A stretch of DNA of 64,000 bases, taken from assembly GCF_016593255.1 (NCBI RefSeq), contig NZ_AP023212.1:1166001-1230000 (forward strand), in the 5' to 3' direction. The notes under the pieces were generated by a model. It was not told the origin of the DNA. It saw only the letters and a program-made list of their open reading frames with translations, and ran no database searches. Source of the stretch: Hydrogenimonas urashimensis (GTDB lineage: Bacteria; Campylobacterota; Campylobacteria; Campylobacterales; Hydrogenimonadaceae). Positions 7,848 to 17,833 of the stretch are shown piece after piece. Made by a program: the position numbers and the translations under genes. Position 1 is the stretch's first letter. Every line of letters begins with the position of its first letter.

Positions 7848-8576
7848 TTATTCAGCGGTCTCTTCTTCTTTCTGCATTTCAAGGTAGAGAATGCGTCCGC
7901 AATGCGGGCAGGTGGTGATCTCCTCCCCTTTGATCACTTCCGCGTAGGTTTTGTCGTTGATCTTCATGAAGCAGCCCATGCAGGCCTGTTTGCGTACCGG
8001 AACGACGGCCGTATTCTTCGCCCATCGGCGGATCTTGTCGTAGAAAGCGAGAATCTTCTGGCTCATTTTCGCGACCAGCTCCTGCTTCTGCCCGAACAGC
8101 TCCTGCTTCTGCTTCTCGATATCGGCGAGCTCCTTTTCGACCTCCTCTTTCAAAAGGGCGCTCTTCTCTTTCAGGGCTTCCAGCTCCCCTTTTTTGGTTT
8201 CGATCTCCGCTTTGCGGGTTTCGATCAGATTTTCGAGACGTTCGATCTCTTCGTTGGCAAAATCGAGCTGTTCCCTGGCGATCTCCTCTTCGAGCTGGAG
8301 CGCTTTGATCTCTTTCTCGGTTTTCGCTTCCGCCGTCTTCTTCTTGTTGGCTTCGAGTTTCTCTGTAAGTTCCTGGATGTGCAGATCGTTTTTCGCCTTT
8401 TTGAGCTCGGCATCCCGGATATCCTCTTCAAGCTCGAGAATCTCCCGTTCGACGGCGCTTTCTTGCTCTTCGACTTCCGCGAGTTTCGCCCGTGCTTTGG
8501 CAATTCTCGGTTCGAATGCGTCAATAGCCTGGTCGATTTTGGACAGTTCTATAAGCTCTTCAAGATGCTTGTTCAT
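7848..8576 (-). CDS. Coiled-coil protein with C-terminal C4 zinc ribbon
   Basis: This 242-residue protein has a long, highly charged coiled coil (about residues 1-180) and a C-terminal zinc ribbon: C-x-x-C in QACMGCFMKIN and C-x-x-C in TTCPHCGRILY. This matches the DUF164/CT398-like family, whose members have been linked to flagellar or secretion functions in Helicobacter and Chlamydia. I use the ATG at 8576 (MNKHLEELIELSKID), preceded by AAGGAA; the longer frame to 8627 would overlap the Nif3 gene. Exact role here is unknown. Confidence 0.9.
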   Translation of the reverse strand: MNKHLEELIELSKIDQAIDAFEPRIAKARAKLAEVEEQESAVEREILELEEDIRDAELKKAKNDLHIQELTEKLEANKKKTAEAKTEKEIKALQLEEEIAREQLDFANEEIERLENLIETRKAEIETKKGELEALKEKSALLKEEVEKELADIEKQKQELFGQKQELVAKMSQKILAFYDKIRRWAKNTAVVPVRKQACMGCFMKINDKTYAEVIKGEEITTCPHCGRILYLEMQKEEETAE

Positions 8577-8592
8577 GGATGGTTTTTCCTTA

Positions 8593-9315
8593 TCAGATGT
8601 AGGTGAAGGGGTTGATTGATTGTGCAATTATAACCGGAATCGGCAAATTTTTCAAATAGGGCGCCAGCGCCTCGGCGAAATACTTTTCACTCTCAAAGTG
8701 GCCGATATCGGCCATCATCAGCCCCTTCGAAAGCGCTTTCATCGCATCGTGGAATTTGATGTCGCCGGTGAGAAAAAGGTCGGCGTCGAGGGTGTCCATC
8801 AGCCCCGCGCCCGCGCCTGTCGTCATGGCGACCCGGCGCACACTTTTTTTGTTGCCGACGATGCGCATCTGTCCCAGTCCCAGTCTCTCTTTGATACGCT
8901 TCAAAAGCGCATCGCTTCGCCACTCTCCCTCCGTCACGCAGACGAATCCCTCGCAGTAGGCGACATCGAAGCCCAGAACCTCTTCGAAAACGTACCGGTT
9001 CAGATGGGTCTGGTCGAAGTTCGTGTGCATCGCGATCATCGCATGGTTCTTTCGAACCATTTTCCGCAGCAGGTTGGCCGGGTACTCGTTCCACAACAGC
9101 CGCTTGAGGCCCGAAAAGATAAGCGGATGGTGGAGGATGAAGAGGGTGTTCTCCTCCGCCTCTTCGATCATGCCCTCATCGATATCGACACTCAAAACGA
9201 TGCGTGCAGCCTCCTGCCCTCTTTCGCCAAGAAGCAGGCCACTGTTGTCCCAGGATTCCTGCAGCTCGAAGGGGCTCAATTCGTCAAGACGCTCATAGAT
9301 TTCTGCGATGGTCAT
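8593..9315 (-). CDS. Nif3-like dinuclear metal centre protein
   Basis: The 240-residue protein belongs to the NIF3/DUF34 family: WDNSGLLLGE near residue 21, the metal-binding HHPLIFSGLKRL, MIAMHTNFDQTHLNRYV, and GDIKFHDAMKALSKGLMMADIGHFESE at the C-terminus. These residues bind a dinuclear metal site; some members act as GTP cyclohydrolase-like or metal-insertase enzymes, but the general function is unsettled. It is upstream of the zinc-ribbon protein gene, an arrangement often conserved in Campylobacterota. Confidence 0.93.
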   Translation of the reverse strand: MTIAEIYERLDELSPFELQESWDNSGLLLGERGQEAARIVLSVDIDEGMIEEAEENTLFILHHPLIFSGLKRLLWNEYPANLLRKMVRKNHAMIAMHTNFDQTHLNRYVFEEVLGFDVAYCEGFVCVTEGEWRSDALLKRIKERLGLGQMRIVGNKKSVRRVAMTTGAGAGLMDTLDADLFLTGDIKFHDAMKALSKGLMMADIGHFESEKYFAEALAPYLKNLPIPVIIAQSINPFTYI

Positions 9316-9396
9316 CGAAACTCTTTTTGCAACTCTAAACCGAAAATTGCGGCATCCCGCACTCTATGCCGAAAAGGACAAAAGAGAGCAAAGCGG

Positions 9397-10284
9397 TCAC
9401 GCTTCGCCACGGATTCGGCGCTCCCGCTCGCCTTCTTGCTCTTTGTACAGTTCGGCGCACCCTTTGGCCAGCTCCCGGATTTTAAGGATGTAGTTGGCCC
9501 GTTCGGTGACCGAAATCGCCTTGCGGGCATCGAGAGTGTTGAAAAGGTGCGACGCGATCATGCACTGATCGTAAGCGGGCAGCGGCAGTCCCGCGTCCAG
9601 ACAGCGGCGGCACTCTTTGGCCGCATCGTCAAAATGGCCAAAGAGCATCTGGGTATCGGCTGTTTCGAAGTGGTATTTCGAAAATTCGTACTCGCTCTCT
9701 TTATGGACATCGGCATAGGTGGTCACCTGGCCATCCTTTTCGTTCCAGACGATATCAAAAACCGACTCGACCCCCTGCAGGTACATTGCCAGCCGTTCGG
9801 TGCCGTAGGTGATCTCGGCCGCCACCGGATCGCACGGCAGGCCGCCAACCTGCTGAAAATAGGTGAACTGCGTCACCTCCATGCCATCGAGCCACACTTC
9901 CCAACCCAACCCCCAGGCACCCAGGGTCGGCGATTCCCAGTTGTCCTCGACGAAGCGGATATCGTGCCGGCTCAGATCGAGCCCCAGATACTCCAGGCTT
10001 TTGAGGTAGAGGTCCTGGATGTCGTCGGGGCTTGGTTTGATGAGCACCTGAAACTGGTAATAGGCCCCCAGTCGGTTCGGGTTCTCCCCGTACCGGCCGT
10101 CGGTTGGGCGGCGGCTGGGCGCCACGTAGGCGGCCGCCCACGGTTTGGAGTCGAGGCTTCTTAGCAAGGTCGCCGGATGGAAAGTCCCCGCGCCCGCAGG
10201 AATGTCGTAGGGCTGAACGATGTTGCAACCCTGCCGGGCCCAGTAGGTCTGGAGCTTGAGAAGGAGGTCGGTGAATGTGATCAT
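9397..10284 (-). CDS. glyQ: Glycyl-tRNA synthetase alpha subunit
   Basis: The 295-residue protein is the catalytic alpha chain of the tetrameric glycyl-tRNA synthetase: [53 protein letters not shown], and [20 protein letters not shown] are all characteristic. I choose the ATG at 10284, which overlaps the glutaredoxin stop (ATGA). The beta subunit gene (glyS) is not in this window. Confidence 0.97.
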   Translation of the reverse strand: MITFTDLLLKLQTYWARQGCNIVQPYDIPAGAGTFHPATLLRSLDSKPWAAAYVAPSRRPTDGRYGENPNRLGAYYQFQVLIKPSPDDIQDLYLKSLEYLGLDLSRHDIRFVEDNWESPTLGAWGLGWEVWLDGMEVTQFTYFQQVGGLPCDPVAAEITYGTERLAMYLQGVESVFDIVWNEKDGQVTTYADVHKESEYEFSKYHFETADTQMLFGHFDDAAKECRRCLDAGLPLPAYDQCMIASHLFNTLDARKAISVTERANYILKIRELAKGCAELYKEQEGERERRIRGEA

Positions 10285-10538
10285 CTGATATCCAATGCTT
10301 TCTTGATTTTGGGTTCGTCGAAACCGCAGATCCATTGACTGCCGATCAGAACCACGGGCACACCCCGGCAACCGTGGCGTTCACAATCTTTGGCCGCCTG
10401 TTTGTTGGTGCTGATATCGATCGTCTTGAATTTGATGTCGTTTTTCTTGAAGAAGGTTTTGGCGCGTGTACACCAGACGCATCCCGGTGACGTGAAGAGA
10501 ACCACCTGTTTCTGGCGTTTCGGTTTCGCTTCGGCCAT
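10281..10538 (-). CDS. Glutaredoxin-family thiol-disulfide protein
   Basis: An 85-residue thioredoxin-fold protein with the active site C-V-W-C in [16 protein letters not shown] (near residues 20-23) and the cis-proline GVPVVLIG. Two further cysteines (DCERHGCRG) are unusual. A leading KPKRQKQ stretch precedes the fold. A strong AGGAGG lies before the ATG. It is translationally coupled to glyQ. A role in redox buffering is inferred from the fold only. Confidence 0.88.
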   Translation of the reverse strand: MAEAKPKRQKQVVLFTSPGCVWCTRAKTFFKKNDIKFKTIDISTNKQAAKDCERHGCRGVPVVLIGSQWICGFDEPKIKKALDIR

Positions 10539-10572
10539 GGCACACCTCCTGCTGTTTGGAATTTTTGTGGAA

Positions 10573-13182
10573 TTATATCATTTCAATCGCCTCAAGAATG
10601 GTCTGATACTGAAACTGACTTGCCAGATTCTTCAACATCGCGGACAATTCGGGATCTGTTGCTTCTATTTTTTCGATCACGTCATCGATCCGTTTCGCAT
10701 CCAGCAGGATCACCACATCATGGAGTTCTCTCAAACGCGCTTTATCCAGCTTGTACAATCTCTTTTTCAAAGATTCCGTATCAATCGTCTCCAAACTGCT
10801 CTCTTCGTCGTTGCTTTCGTTGGAGCGGTAAAGGTAGGTCAAACCCAGATATTTCTGCATCGTCTCATAAATCTTTTTCACACTGTAGGGTTTGGCGACA
10901 AAATCGTCCAGACCGACTTTCAAGATCCGCTCTTTTTCATCGGAGAAGACGCTGGCGCTGAGTCCAACGATCTTAACGCGATCTCCATCCGGAAGGGAAC
11001 GGATGATTCTGGTCGCCTCTTCGCCATTCATAATGGGCATTCGATTGTCCATCCATATGAAATCGGGATGCCAGGTTTTGAAACGTTCCACCGCCTCTTG
11101 CCCGTTGGTGGCCGTGGCCACCTGCAGTCCCAGCGACTCGATCTGGGTACGCAGCAGCAACCGATTCTCCTCTTTGTCTTCGACGATCAGAATCCGTTTG
11201 TCCCGATCCTTCTTGGAAACACCGACGATCTCTTCATTTTCCATCTTTTCGAAGCTATGCGTCATTTTTTTATTTTCATCGCATACCTCGGCAGGGATCA
11301 TCGCACGGAAGGTGGATCCGACATCCTCTTGACTCTCGACCTCCAACTCTCCTCCCATCAGGCGGACATACTGCGAAACGATCGACAATCCCAGGCCCGT
11401 ACCGGTTTTTTCGGAAGCGCTTCCGACCTGGATAAAGGGTTCGAAAATTTTCTTCAGGTTTTCCCTGGCGATACCCACCCCCTCATCCTGCACCTCGATC
11501 ACCAGCTTTCCGTCTCTATAGCCGATATGAAGCAGAACGGTCCCCTTTTCACTGTATTTGACGGCATTGGTGAGAAAATTGATGAGAATCTGTCGTATCT
11601 TCTTCTCGTCTGCGAGAATGCAACCGGGTAGGTTGGAGGCCACTTTCGTCTGCAAAGAGAGCTGTTTGCGGTGGGCACGCACTTCCATCAACAGAACAAT
11701 ATCTTTCGCGATGGATACAGGGTCGACAGGACCCTTTTCCACTTTCACTTTGTTCGCTTCGATACGTGAGAGGTCCAGAACGTCGTTGATCAGCGTGAGC
11801 AGGAATCGTCCGCTTCTGTGAATGATGGAGAGCTTCTCCCTCTCCTTCTCATCCAAATCACGATCTTTGAGCATCAACTCCGAAAATCCAAGAATCGCAT
11901 TCAGGGGGGTACGCAGCTCGTGACTCATATTGGCCAGGAAGACCGATTTGGAACGGCTGGCATACTCCGCCTCCTCTTTGGCACTTTTCAACTCCGATGT
12001 CAGACGCTGGAAGCGTCTGTGCATATAGAGCCCGTAAAGAAGAAAGAGGATCAGTAGTCCGATAATGGCGGCCAGGTAGTAGAGTATCGTACTTTGCTGC
12101 GCAAGTTTCAGGTTCTGTTTTTTTATAACAGCCTGATGGTGAAGAATTTCGGCTTTGACGGCCGCGATTTTTTCCCTTTGGGCTCGGATGGTGCGATCGA
12201 GTTCGGCGATGGTGGCTTTCTGGGTTTCCAACGTTTTGGCCCGTTTCACAATTTGCCGTTCCTGACGCTCCAGTTTCTTTTCACGCTCCTTCAGAAGTTT
12301 TTGACGTTTTTCGATCTCTTTCTCCAGTGCGGCGAGTTGCCGCTCTTTCGCTGTAACCTGTCGCTCTTTCTCCTGCAGCCGCCAACGTTGTGTTTCCAGT
12401 CGTTTTTCTGTCGAACGTAATTTTCTTTCATTCTCTGCAAGCTTCTTCTCTTTTTTGCGATATGCCTCCGTCAAGGTTTTGAATTTCGATTTCAGTTTTT
12501 CAATCTCCTGCCGTTTCGACACGATCGTCTCCTGGAGTCTCCGGTTCTGCTGCAGCAATCGGTTGTATTTCAGCTCCTGTTCTTTCAAGGCCCGTAAAGA
12601 GGCCTCGAAAAGCCGGCTGATACCAACTTCGCTGCCGCCTGTCAACAGAATCTCTTTCGATACATGCAAACGATGCTTTTCTATGTTTTCCCTATTGATC
12701 TGAATCCGGGCTCGGTGCCTGCTGTCGAAATAGATATTGATCATGATCGATTCAGCAGAATCGGCATCGCCGGTGATCAGCAGCAGCGGCAGAGACGCGG
12801 GAATCATGCGATAGATTTGAGGAACCTCTTTCGCAAAAGGCCGGTCGACAAAGAGGAGATGATAGTTTTTCAGTCGGTTTGGGTCGATCCTGTCAAGTGA
12901 AACCACTTCGACGGAGAGATCGTGAAGCTTAAGATTTCGTGTCATCGATTTCAAGCGCGGATAGATCCGTTTTCGCCCCTTTTCATAGACGGCGATCACA
13001 AACTTTTCTTTTTTAAGAGCGGTATACGGCCATCTCGTATTTTTTGCGAGCAGATAGATATAGGCGGATATCAGATCTTCGTAACTTCTGGGATTTTCGT
13101 AGCGTATCTTCGATGCATCGCTGACCATGACCACCGACAGCACCATCAGGGCCATCAGCCAGACTTTTTTATAAAACCACAT
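10573..13182 (-). CDS. Hybrid sensor histidine kinase with YfiR-like periplasmic domain
   Basis: An 869-residue protein. Residues 1-23 are a signal/anchor; about 25-185 resemble the YfiR/DUF4154 periplasmic domain ([15 protein letters not shown], then FVIAVYEKG and LPLLLITGD). About 195-365 is a long coiled coil, 366-388 a membrane segment. HisKA follows with His421 in [16 protein letters not shown], an ATPase domain ([24 protein letters not shown]), then a receiver with Asp712 in WMDNRMP and Lys764 in AKPY. A helical tail ends the protein. It is divergent from a TonB-dependent receptor gene and near an HD-GYP regulator, suggesting one signalling unit. The trigger is unknown. Confidence 0.93.
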   Translation of the reverse strand: MWFYKKVWLMALMVLSVVMVSDASKIRYENPRSYEDLISAYIYLLAKNTRWPYTALKKEKFVIAVYEKGRKRIYPRLKSMTRNLKLHDLSVEVVSLDRIDPNRLKNYHLLFVDRPFAKEVPQIYRMIPASLPLLLITGDADSAESIMINIYFDSRHRARIQINRENIEKHRLHVSKEILLTGGSEVGISRLFEASLRALKEQELKYNRLLQQNRRLQETIVSKRQEIEKLKSKFKTLTEAYRKKEKKLAENERKLRSTEKRLETQRWRLQEKERQVTAKERQLAALEKEIEKRQKLLKEREKKLERQERQIVKRAKTLETQKATIAELDRTIRAQREKIAAVKAEILHHQAVIKKQNLKLAQQSTILYYLAAIIGLLILFLLYGLYMHRRFQRLTSELKSAKEEAEYASRSKSVFLANMSHELRTPLNAILGFSELMLKDRDLDEKEREKLSIIHRSGRFLLTLINDVLDLSRIEANKVKVEKGPVDPVSIAKDIVLLMEVRAHRKQLSLQTKVASNLPGCILADEKKIRQILINFLTNAVKYSEKGTVLLHIGYRDGKLVIEVQDEGVGIARENLKKIFEPFIQVGSASEKTGTGLGLSIVSQYVRLMGGELEVESQEDVGSTFRAMIPAEVCDENKKMTHSFEKMENEEIVGVSKKDRDKRILIVEDKEENRLLLRTQIESLGLQVATATNGQEAVERFKTWHPDFIWMDNRMPIMNGEEATRIIRSLPDGDRVKIVGLSASVFSDEKERILKVGLDDFVAKPYSVKKIYETMQKYLGLTYLYRSNESNDEESSLETIDTESLKKRLYKLDKARLRELHDVVILLDAKRIDDVIEKIEATDPELSAMLKNLASQFQYQTILEAIEMI

Positions 13183-13203
13183 ACAACAACCTATCTTTTC
13201 TGA

Positions 13204-13220
13204 TATAATCGAATATATTC
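13204..13220. promoter_or_regulatory. Divergent promoter region with a palindrome
   Basis: TATAAT at 13204-13209 is a good plus-strand -10 for the TonB-dependent receptor (28-base leader to its ATG). GAATATATTC at 13211-13220 is a perfect 10-bp palindrome lying between the divergent genes and could be an operator. The histidine kinase promoter must lie in the same 60 bases. Confidence 0.45.
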
Positions 13221-13243
13221 AATTTTTGATTAGAGCATTCCTA

Positions 13244-15397
13244 ATGAGATACGCTTTTTTTCTTTTCTCTCTCTTATTCTGCATGAATGGCTGGAGTGCT
13301 GATGAACTGTTTGATCTCACATTGGAAGATTTGAGCCAGATACCCATTATGGAAACGGGTGCCACACTCACCGAAACGGATCCCAGAACATCCCCCGCTT
13401 CCGTTACAGTCATCACCCATGAACAGATCGTCCGCGCCAATCCGAAAAATCTGGATCAACTGTTGGAGATTTACGTTCCCGGATTGACCTACTCCCACAG
13501 TGTCCATGGAGATCAGTTGGGAATCCGGGGAATCATAAGCGACCGTAACAACAAAATTCTGCTACTGGTCAACGGCAGGCAAATGAATATCAAAGCCGCC
13601 GACGGCGGCGCGGCGACGGAACGGTGGTTTTCGCTGCTGGGGGACATTCGCCGCATCATGGTTTACAGCGATCCGGGATCGGCCGTCTTCGGCCCCGGAG
13701 CCATCGCCGGCGTCATCAATATCGAAACTTTCAGCGGTAGCAATTATGAGGGCACCGATTTTCATATGGAAGCGGGCGCCGTGGACGAGCTTCTCTCCGC
13801 GGAGGTCCGCCACGGACAGAAACTGGAGAACGGATTTTCGCTCTTTCTTTATGCGGGTATTGACAAAGCCCATGGAAGTGAAACGGACCATGCCCACCAC
13901 AAACTGGCTTTCGACTTGACCAACCGTCCCTGGGATACAGATAAAATTCTGATTCATGCCAACAAAAACATGCCCATCGAAACGACCCGTATCGGTCAAA
14001 GTTTTCACGACCAGCCCAGGGAAAAACTCCACATGCAACTCGATGGAGAAAATTTCACACTCTGGGGCCGATGGACGCAAAGCGGTATCGCCATGCCCTC
14101 CGGTCAACACCGTTATGCCGTATTCGATCCGAAAGATTTACGTGATACGGGAGCAAAAAACCGTCAAGCCACGTTATACGGTCAATATCACTCGACTTTG
14201 TCGGATAAAGTCGATATAACATCATCCATCAGTTATATGCAGACAGACGTGGATATCAATACGGCGCAACAACCGACACGAGGCAAAAAATGGGTCGAAA
14301 AGAACACCTATCTGGCGACTTTGGCGCAGATCACCCCCGATTCAAACCATCTGTTCGCTGTGGGTTGTTCCTACTCCTACAACGATTTCAAACATTTCAA
14401 CCAACCTTTTTTAGAAGTGATGGAGAGAAAATGGTACTCCGATATGCTCTCCTTCTATGGTGAATATCAATGGATCGTCAACGACAGATGGACCGCTTTT
14501 TTTGGAGCCAGGGCAGACAAGCACCGCTTCACACAATGGATGTTTTCGCCACGCATTTCCGTCGTTTACCTCCCCACTTCCTACGATACGATCAAACTAA
14601 TTTACAACCACTCTAATCGCCATTCGGACGATTACGATCTGCTCCTTCAACACGACCTGTTGGATCAGAAAGGGGATCTGGAGACAATCGACCACTACGA
14701 GATCATCTACGATCACCGATTGGACAGCAGCTGGAAATTCGAGTCCTCTTTTTATTTCAACGACCAGAATTTGGTCGCCTACAACAAAAACAAGAAGCTG
14801 CAAAGTCATCTGGGTCGCCTGAGGATATGGGGTATCGAAGCCTCTTTTCACTATAAAACGGACGATTACGAATTCGATCTCTCCCATACATTCACCAAAC
14901 TGGGCGATTTCGATCTGGCCGACACCGATCTTGATACCCAATTTGTCAGTGCGATGCCCTATGGATACGGCCACGACCTGATGGCATGGGACAACCATAT
15001 CACCAAAGCCCGTCTAACCTGGCATTTGCAAAAAGGGCTGGAATGGTTCAACAGTCTGAGAATCTTGTGGGGAAAACCGGGAGCCGTGGATATGGCCGAT
15101 TACAATATGGATACCCACCATTACGACCCGAAAAGTTCCGATTTCTGGAAAGAGAACGATTGGGATCTTTTGAAACTGCCCCTCTACAAAGACTCCAAAC
15201 GGGCTTTCGGACTTTCAGCCTTTTTGGATATAGGTATCATCTATCGTCCCAACAGGCATTGGCGTTATGGTTTGCATATCTACAATCTGCTGGGACTTTT
15301 CGACGACGACCTCAACAAACGCAATTATGTCAATATACCCAGCCATACCATCGATGAACCGGCATCGGTAGCGATCGATGTTGCTTACTCTTTTTAG
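13244..15397 (+). CDS. TonB-dependent outer-membrane receptor
   Basis: A 717-residue receptor. A signal peptide (MRYAFFLFSLLFCMNGWSADE) is followed by the plug domain (ASVTVITHEQIVRANPKNLDQLLEIYVPG, LGIRGIISDRNNKILLLVNGR, GPGAIAGVINIET; about residues 45-170) and a 22-strand-type barrel ending in a C-terminal aromatic (VAYSF). The N-terminal LTLEDLSQIPI resembles receptors paired with YfiR-type kinases. I use the ATG at 13244 rather than the upstream in-frame TTG. No substrate-uptake genes adjoin it, so a sensory role with the divergent kinase is as likely as transport. Confidence 0.92.
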   Translation: MRYAFFLFSLLFCMNGWSADELFDLTLEDLSQIPIMETGATLTETDPRTSPASVTVITHEQIVRANPKNLDQLLEIYVPGLTYSHSVHGDQLGIRGIISDRNNKILLLVNGRQMNIKAADGGAATERWFSLLGDIRRIMVYSDPGSAVFGPGAIAGVINIETFSGSNYEGTDFHMEAGAVDELLSAEVRHGQKLENGFSLFLYAGIDKAHGSETDHAHHKLAFDLTNRPWDTDKILIHANKNMPIETTRIGQSFHDQPREKLHMQLDGENFTLWGRWTQSGIAMPSGQHRYAVFDPKDLRDTGAKNRQATLYGQYHSTLSDKVDITSSISYMQTDVDINTAQQPTRGKKWVEKNTYLATLAQITPDSNHLFAVGCSYSYNDFKHFNQPFLEVMERKWYSDMLSFYGEYQWIVNDRWTAFFGARADKHRFTQWMFSPRISVVYLPTSYDTIKLIYNHSNRHSDDYDLLLQHDLLDQKGDLETIDHYEIIYDHRLDSSWKFESSFYFNDQNLVAYNKNKKLQSHLGRLRIWGIEASFHYKTDDYEFDLSHTFTKLGDFDLADTDLDTQFVSAMPYGYGHDLMAWDNHITKARLTWHLQKGLEWFNSLRILWGKPGAVDMADYNMDTHHYDPKSSDFWKENDWDLLKLPLYKDSKRAFGLSAFLDIGIIYRPNRHWRYGLHIYNLLGLFDDDLNKRNYVNIPSHTIDEPASVAIDVAYSF

Positions 15398-15420
15398 AAA
15401 AACGCCAAAGCCGCTCTTCC

Positions 15421-16461
15421 TCAATCCTGCAATCGGGCTCTGATATCCACGAATTCGTCGAAATTGTCGAGAAAAAGATCGAGGAGTTTCGGATCGAACA
15501 TCCTGCTGCGGTTCTCCTCCATAAAATTCCTGGCTTTGTCGATACTCCATGCTCTCTTGTAGACTCTGTCATGGGTCAAAGCGTCGAAAACATCGGCGAT
15601 GCAGACAATACGCCCGGCGATACTGATCTCTTCCGCTTTTTGTCCGTACGGATACCCTTTACCATCCCATCTTTCATGATGATCCCGTGCGATAATCGCT
15701 GCGTAGTGAAGAATGGGTTGGGTGGAATCTTTGAAAATTTCGTACCCTTTGATCGCATGGGTTTTCATGATTTCCCACTCCTCGGGCGTAAAAGAACCCG
15801 GTTTGTTGAGTATATGATCGGGAATGGCGACCTTGCCCGCATCGTGCATGGGTGCCGCCTTGTGAATCAGTGTAATCTCCTCTTCACTCAAACCGTACAT
15901 CGAAGCGAGACGTTTCGAAAATTCGGCGACACGCACGACATGTTTGCCCGTTATATCGTCTCTTTTTTCAAGCAAAGCACCCAAAACAACAATCATTTCA
16001 TCCTGGGTATTTTGCAACTCATCGTTGAGTGTGCGAATCTGTGCTATTCCCTCTTTTACCCGCTCTTCCAGATTGTGCTGATAGTCGTTGAGCTGTAGAT
16101 GGGTCTTAACCCGCATCAGCACCTCTTCTGCGGCAAAAGGTTTGGTGATGTAGTCGACGCCTCCCTCCCGAAATGCACGCACTTTGGCTCTCGTATCCTC
16201 CAGAGCGCTGATGAAGATGATGGGGATAGAACGGGTTTGGGGATCTTCTTTGAGACGATGACACACTTCGAATCCGTCCATCCCTTCCATCCGGATATCA
16301 AGGAGAATCAGATTCGGTATCTTTTTGGCGACGCTTTTGAGTGCCAGTTCCCCGTTGGAAGCCAGACGAACGGTGTACCCGTTTCTTTCGAGAATCTCTC
16401 TGAGCAGTTGCAAATTCTCCATCCGGTCTTCAACAATAAGTATTTCATATCCCTTGTTCAT
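15421..16461 (-). CDS. Response regulator with HD-GYP phosphodiesterase domain
   Basis: A 346-residue protein: receiver domain (about 1-125, phosphoacceptor Asp55 in LILLDIRM, KPF at the switch lysine), a short coiled linker, then an HD-GYP domain with the HD pair in APMHDAGKVAIPD, a downstream HAIKGYEI, DHHERWDGKGYP and DVFDALTHDRVYK. HD-GYP proteins hydrolyse cyclic di-GMP. The ATG at 16461 has AGGA upstream. It converges on the TonB-dependent receptor and probably belongs to the same circuit as the YfiR-domain kinase. Confidence 0.94.
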   Translation of the reverse strand: MNKGYEILIVEDRMENLQLLREILERNGYTVRLASNGELALKSVAKKIPNLILLDIRMEGMDGFEVCHRLKEDPQTRSIPIIFISALEDTRAKVRAFREGGVDYITKPFAAEEVLMRVKTHLQLNDYQHNLEERVKEGIAQIRTLNDELQNTQDEMIVVLGALLEKRDDITGKHVVRVAEFSKRLASMYGLSEEEITLIHKAAPMHDAGKVAIPDHILNKPGSFTPEEWEIMKTHAIKGYEIFKDSTQPILHYAAIIARDHHERWDGKGYPYGQKAEEISIAGRIVCIADVFDALTHDRVYKRAWSIDKARNFMEENRSRMFDPKLLDLFLDNFDEFVDIRARLQD

Positions 16462-16473
16462 CTCATTCCTCAC

Positions 16474-16971
16474 TTAGGTTTCCAGTGAAAGGGCGTTCAT
16501 GATATACATCTCCAGGTTCGCACCCGTTACGCCCCGCTCGATCGCGTCGTCGTAGAACTTCGCCACCTTCGTATGATAGGTCCCGTAGTCGTAATAGGGA
16601 AAGTGAATCTCCCACGCCTTTTTGATCATTTTTTCCGCCATCTTCTCCATCGTCCACTGTTTGAAAATCTGCAATACACCGAAAAAGAAGAGCGTGAAGA
16701 AGACTGCCAGAATGATGGCGATGTGGCAGTCGATTTTCGCAAGAAGTTTGTGAAAGAGAAGCGCGAGGGGAATCAATACGATATTCCAGACGACGATCAT
16801 GAAGAGATAGGCGCGTCCAAGACGCAGTTTGACACCCGGTATCTGCCCCTCCAGCGGCATATTGTCTACCAGAAGCTTATTCGCCTTCATCAATTCGTTG
16901 AAACGCATCGGATGTTTCGGCTGGGTATAGAGAAAAGGCAGCAGCTTTTCGTCGATCAGTTTCTCAATCAT
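16474..16971 (-). CDS. Conserved-looking two-helix membrane protein of unknown function
   Basis: A 165-residue protein with two adjacent membrane segments near the middle (LFMIVVWNIVLIPLALLF and IAIILAVFFTLFFFGVLQIF) and soluble ends. It starts at the ATG at 16971 (MIEKLIDEKLLPFLYTQ), overlapping the DUF89 gene stop by 8 bases. The C-terminus (EIHFPYYDYGTYHTKVAKFYDDAIERG) is rich in aromatic residues. I do not recognise a named family; gene coupling to the DUF89 protein is the only clue to function. Confidence 0.8.
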   Translation of the reverse strand: MIEKLIDEKLLPFLYTQPKHPMRFNELMKANKLLVDNMPLEGQIPGVKLRLGRAYLFMIVVWNIVLIPLALLFHKLLAKIDCHIAIILAVFFTLFFFGVLQIFKQWTMEKMAEKMIKKAWEIHFPYYDYGTYHTKVAKFYDDAIERGVTGANLEMYIMNALSLET

Positions 16972-17833
16972 TGCACTCCCCCTTGTAACAGATAATCTCC
17001 CCCACGCTTTTTCCCAGCGAAGCGGCAACCACGCTGCATTTTATCTTCAGCAGATAAAAGGTCGGGCGCGTGGAAGTGTCGTTGAGCGATTCGTAGTTTC
17101 CCATCCCTTTGGATATGACAAGATCGGCCTCGTTGTAGTGCCTTCGCATCGTTTCGCTCATCCGCGAAAGGTCGAGTCCCGGCGTATCGACGCCGCTGTC
17201 TATGATCACAGCCACCTCGTCCAGGCCCGCTTCCTTCGCCTCCTGGAACGTCACGTCGTTGATGATCGGCACACCCCGTACCACGTAACCGAATCGGATA
17301 TCGGGATAGAGCCGCTTCAGTTCACGTATCAGGAGTTTGTCGAAGAGGTGTTCGCCGGCATTGTCGCCGATCACCAGCACGTTTCGGGCCGATTCGAGCA
17401 TCTGCCGCAACCGAGCGCTGTCATCGATAGCGAAGGGGGTCTCGAAAACTTTCGCCACCTCCTCTTCCAGGTCGAATTGCTCCGTCGCCGCCAGGTCGAT
17501 CACGTTGCCCGCCACAGCCGCCTTCAATGCGGCATGGAACCTGTCCACACTCTTTTCGATGGTCGCTTCGATAAAGGGAATGAAGGCCCTGGCATGCTCC
17601 GTCGCCTCCCTCTTGAAATCGCGATAGATGTCATCGGTCCGCAGTATCTCTGCGATCATCGGATAGACCCGGGCTGCCACCTGAGGAGGGGTCTGGTCAA
17701 AAGACCATGCGGGTACATCGCATCCGACCCTGTCTAGAACCTTTTTCGTCGTATTTCTGTCGACACCCAGTGTCTCGCATACTCTCAGCGCCTGGGAGAA
17801 GATGCAGGCAACGCACTCGGGCGTCATTTTCAT
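16964..17833 (-). CDS. DUF89 / ARMT1-type metal-dependent phosphatase
   Basis: The 289-residue protein fits DUF89: MTPECVACIFSQALR at the N-terminus (two Cys), the metal site DNAGEHLFDKLLI, and SKGMGNYESL near the C-terminus. Family members are cobalt- or manganese-dependent damage-control phosphatases acting on sugar phosphates or phosphopantetheine. Start at the ATG at 17833 overlaps the previous stop (ATGA). Physiological substrate is not deducible. Confidence 0.88.
   Translation of the reverse strand: MKMTPECVACIFSQALRVCETLGVDRNTTKKVLDRVGCDVPAWSFDQTPPQVAARVYPMIAEILRTDDIYRDFKREATEHARAFIPFIEATIEKSVDRFHAALKAAVAGNVIDLAATEQFDLEEEVAKVFETPFAIDDSARLRQMLESARNVLVIGDNAGEHLFDKLLIRELKRLYPDIRFGYVVRGVPIINDVTFQEAKEAGLDEVAVIIDSGVDTPGLDLSRMSETMRRHYNEADLVISKGMGNYESLNDTSTRPTFYLLKIKCSVVAASLGKSVGEIICYKGECND

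Noticed and set aside
8620-10164. Plus-strand open frame of about 514 codons
   Set aside because: It is antisense to the well-supported Nif3-like gene and glyQ, has no ribosome-binding site, and its residue pattern (many His, Arg, Gly, Phe) is typical of antisense reading.
13226-13243. TTG-initiated extension of the TonB-dependent receptor
   Set aside because: Starting at the ATG at 13244 gives a normal signal peptide; the TTG adds six residues and overlaps the promoter palindrome area.
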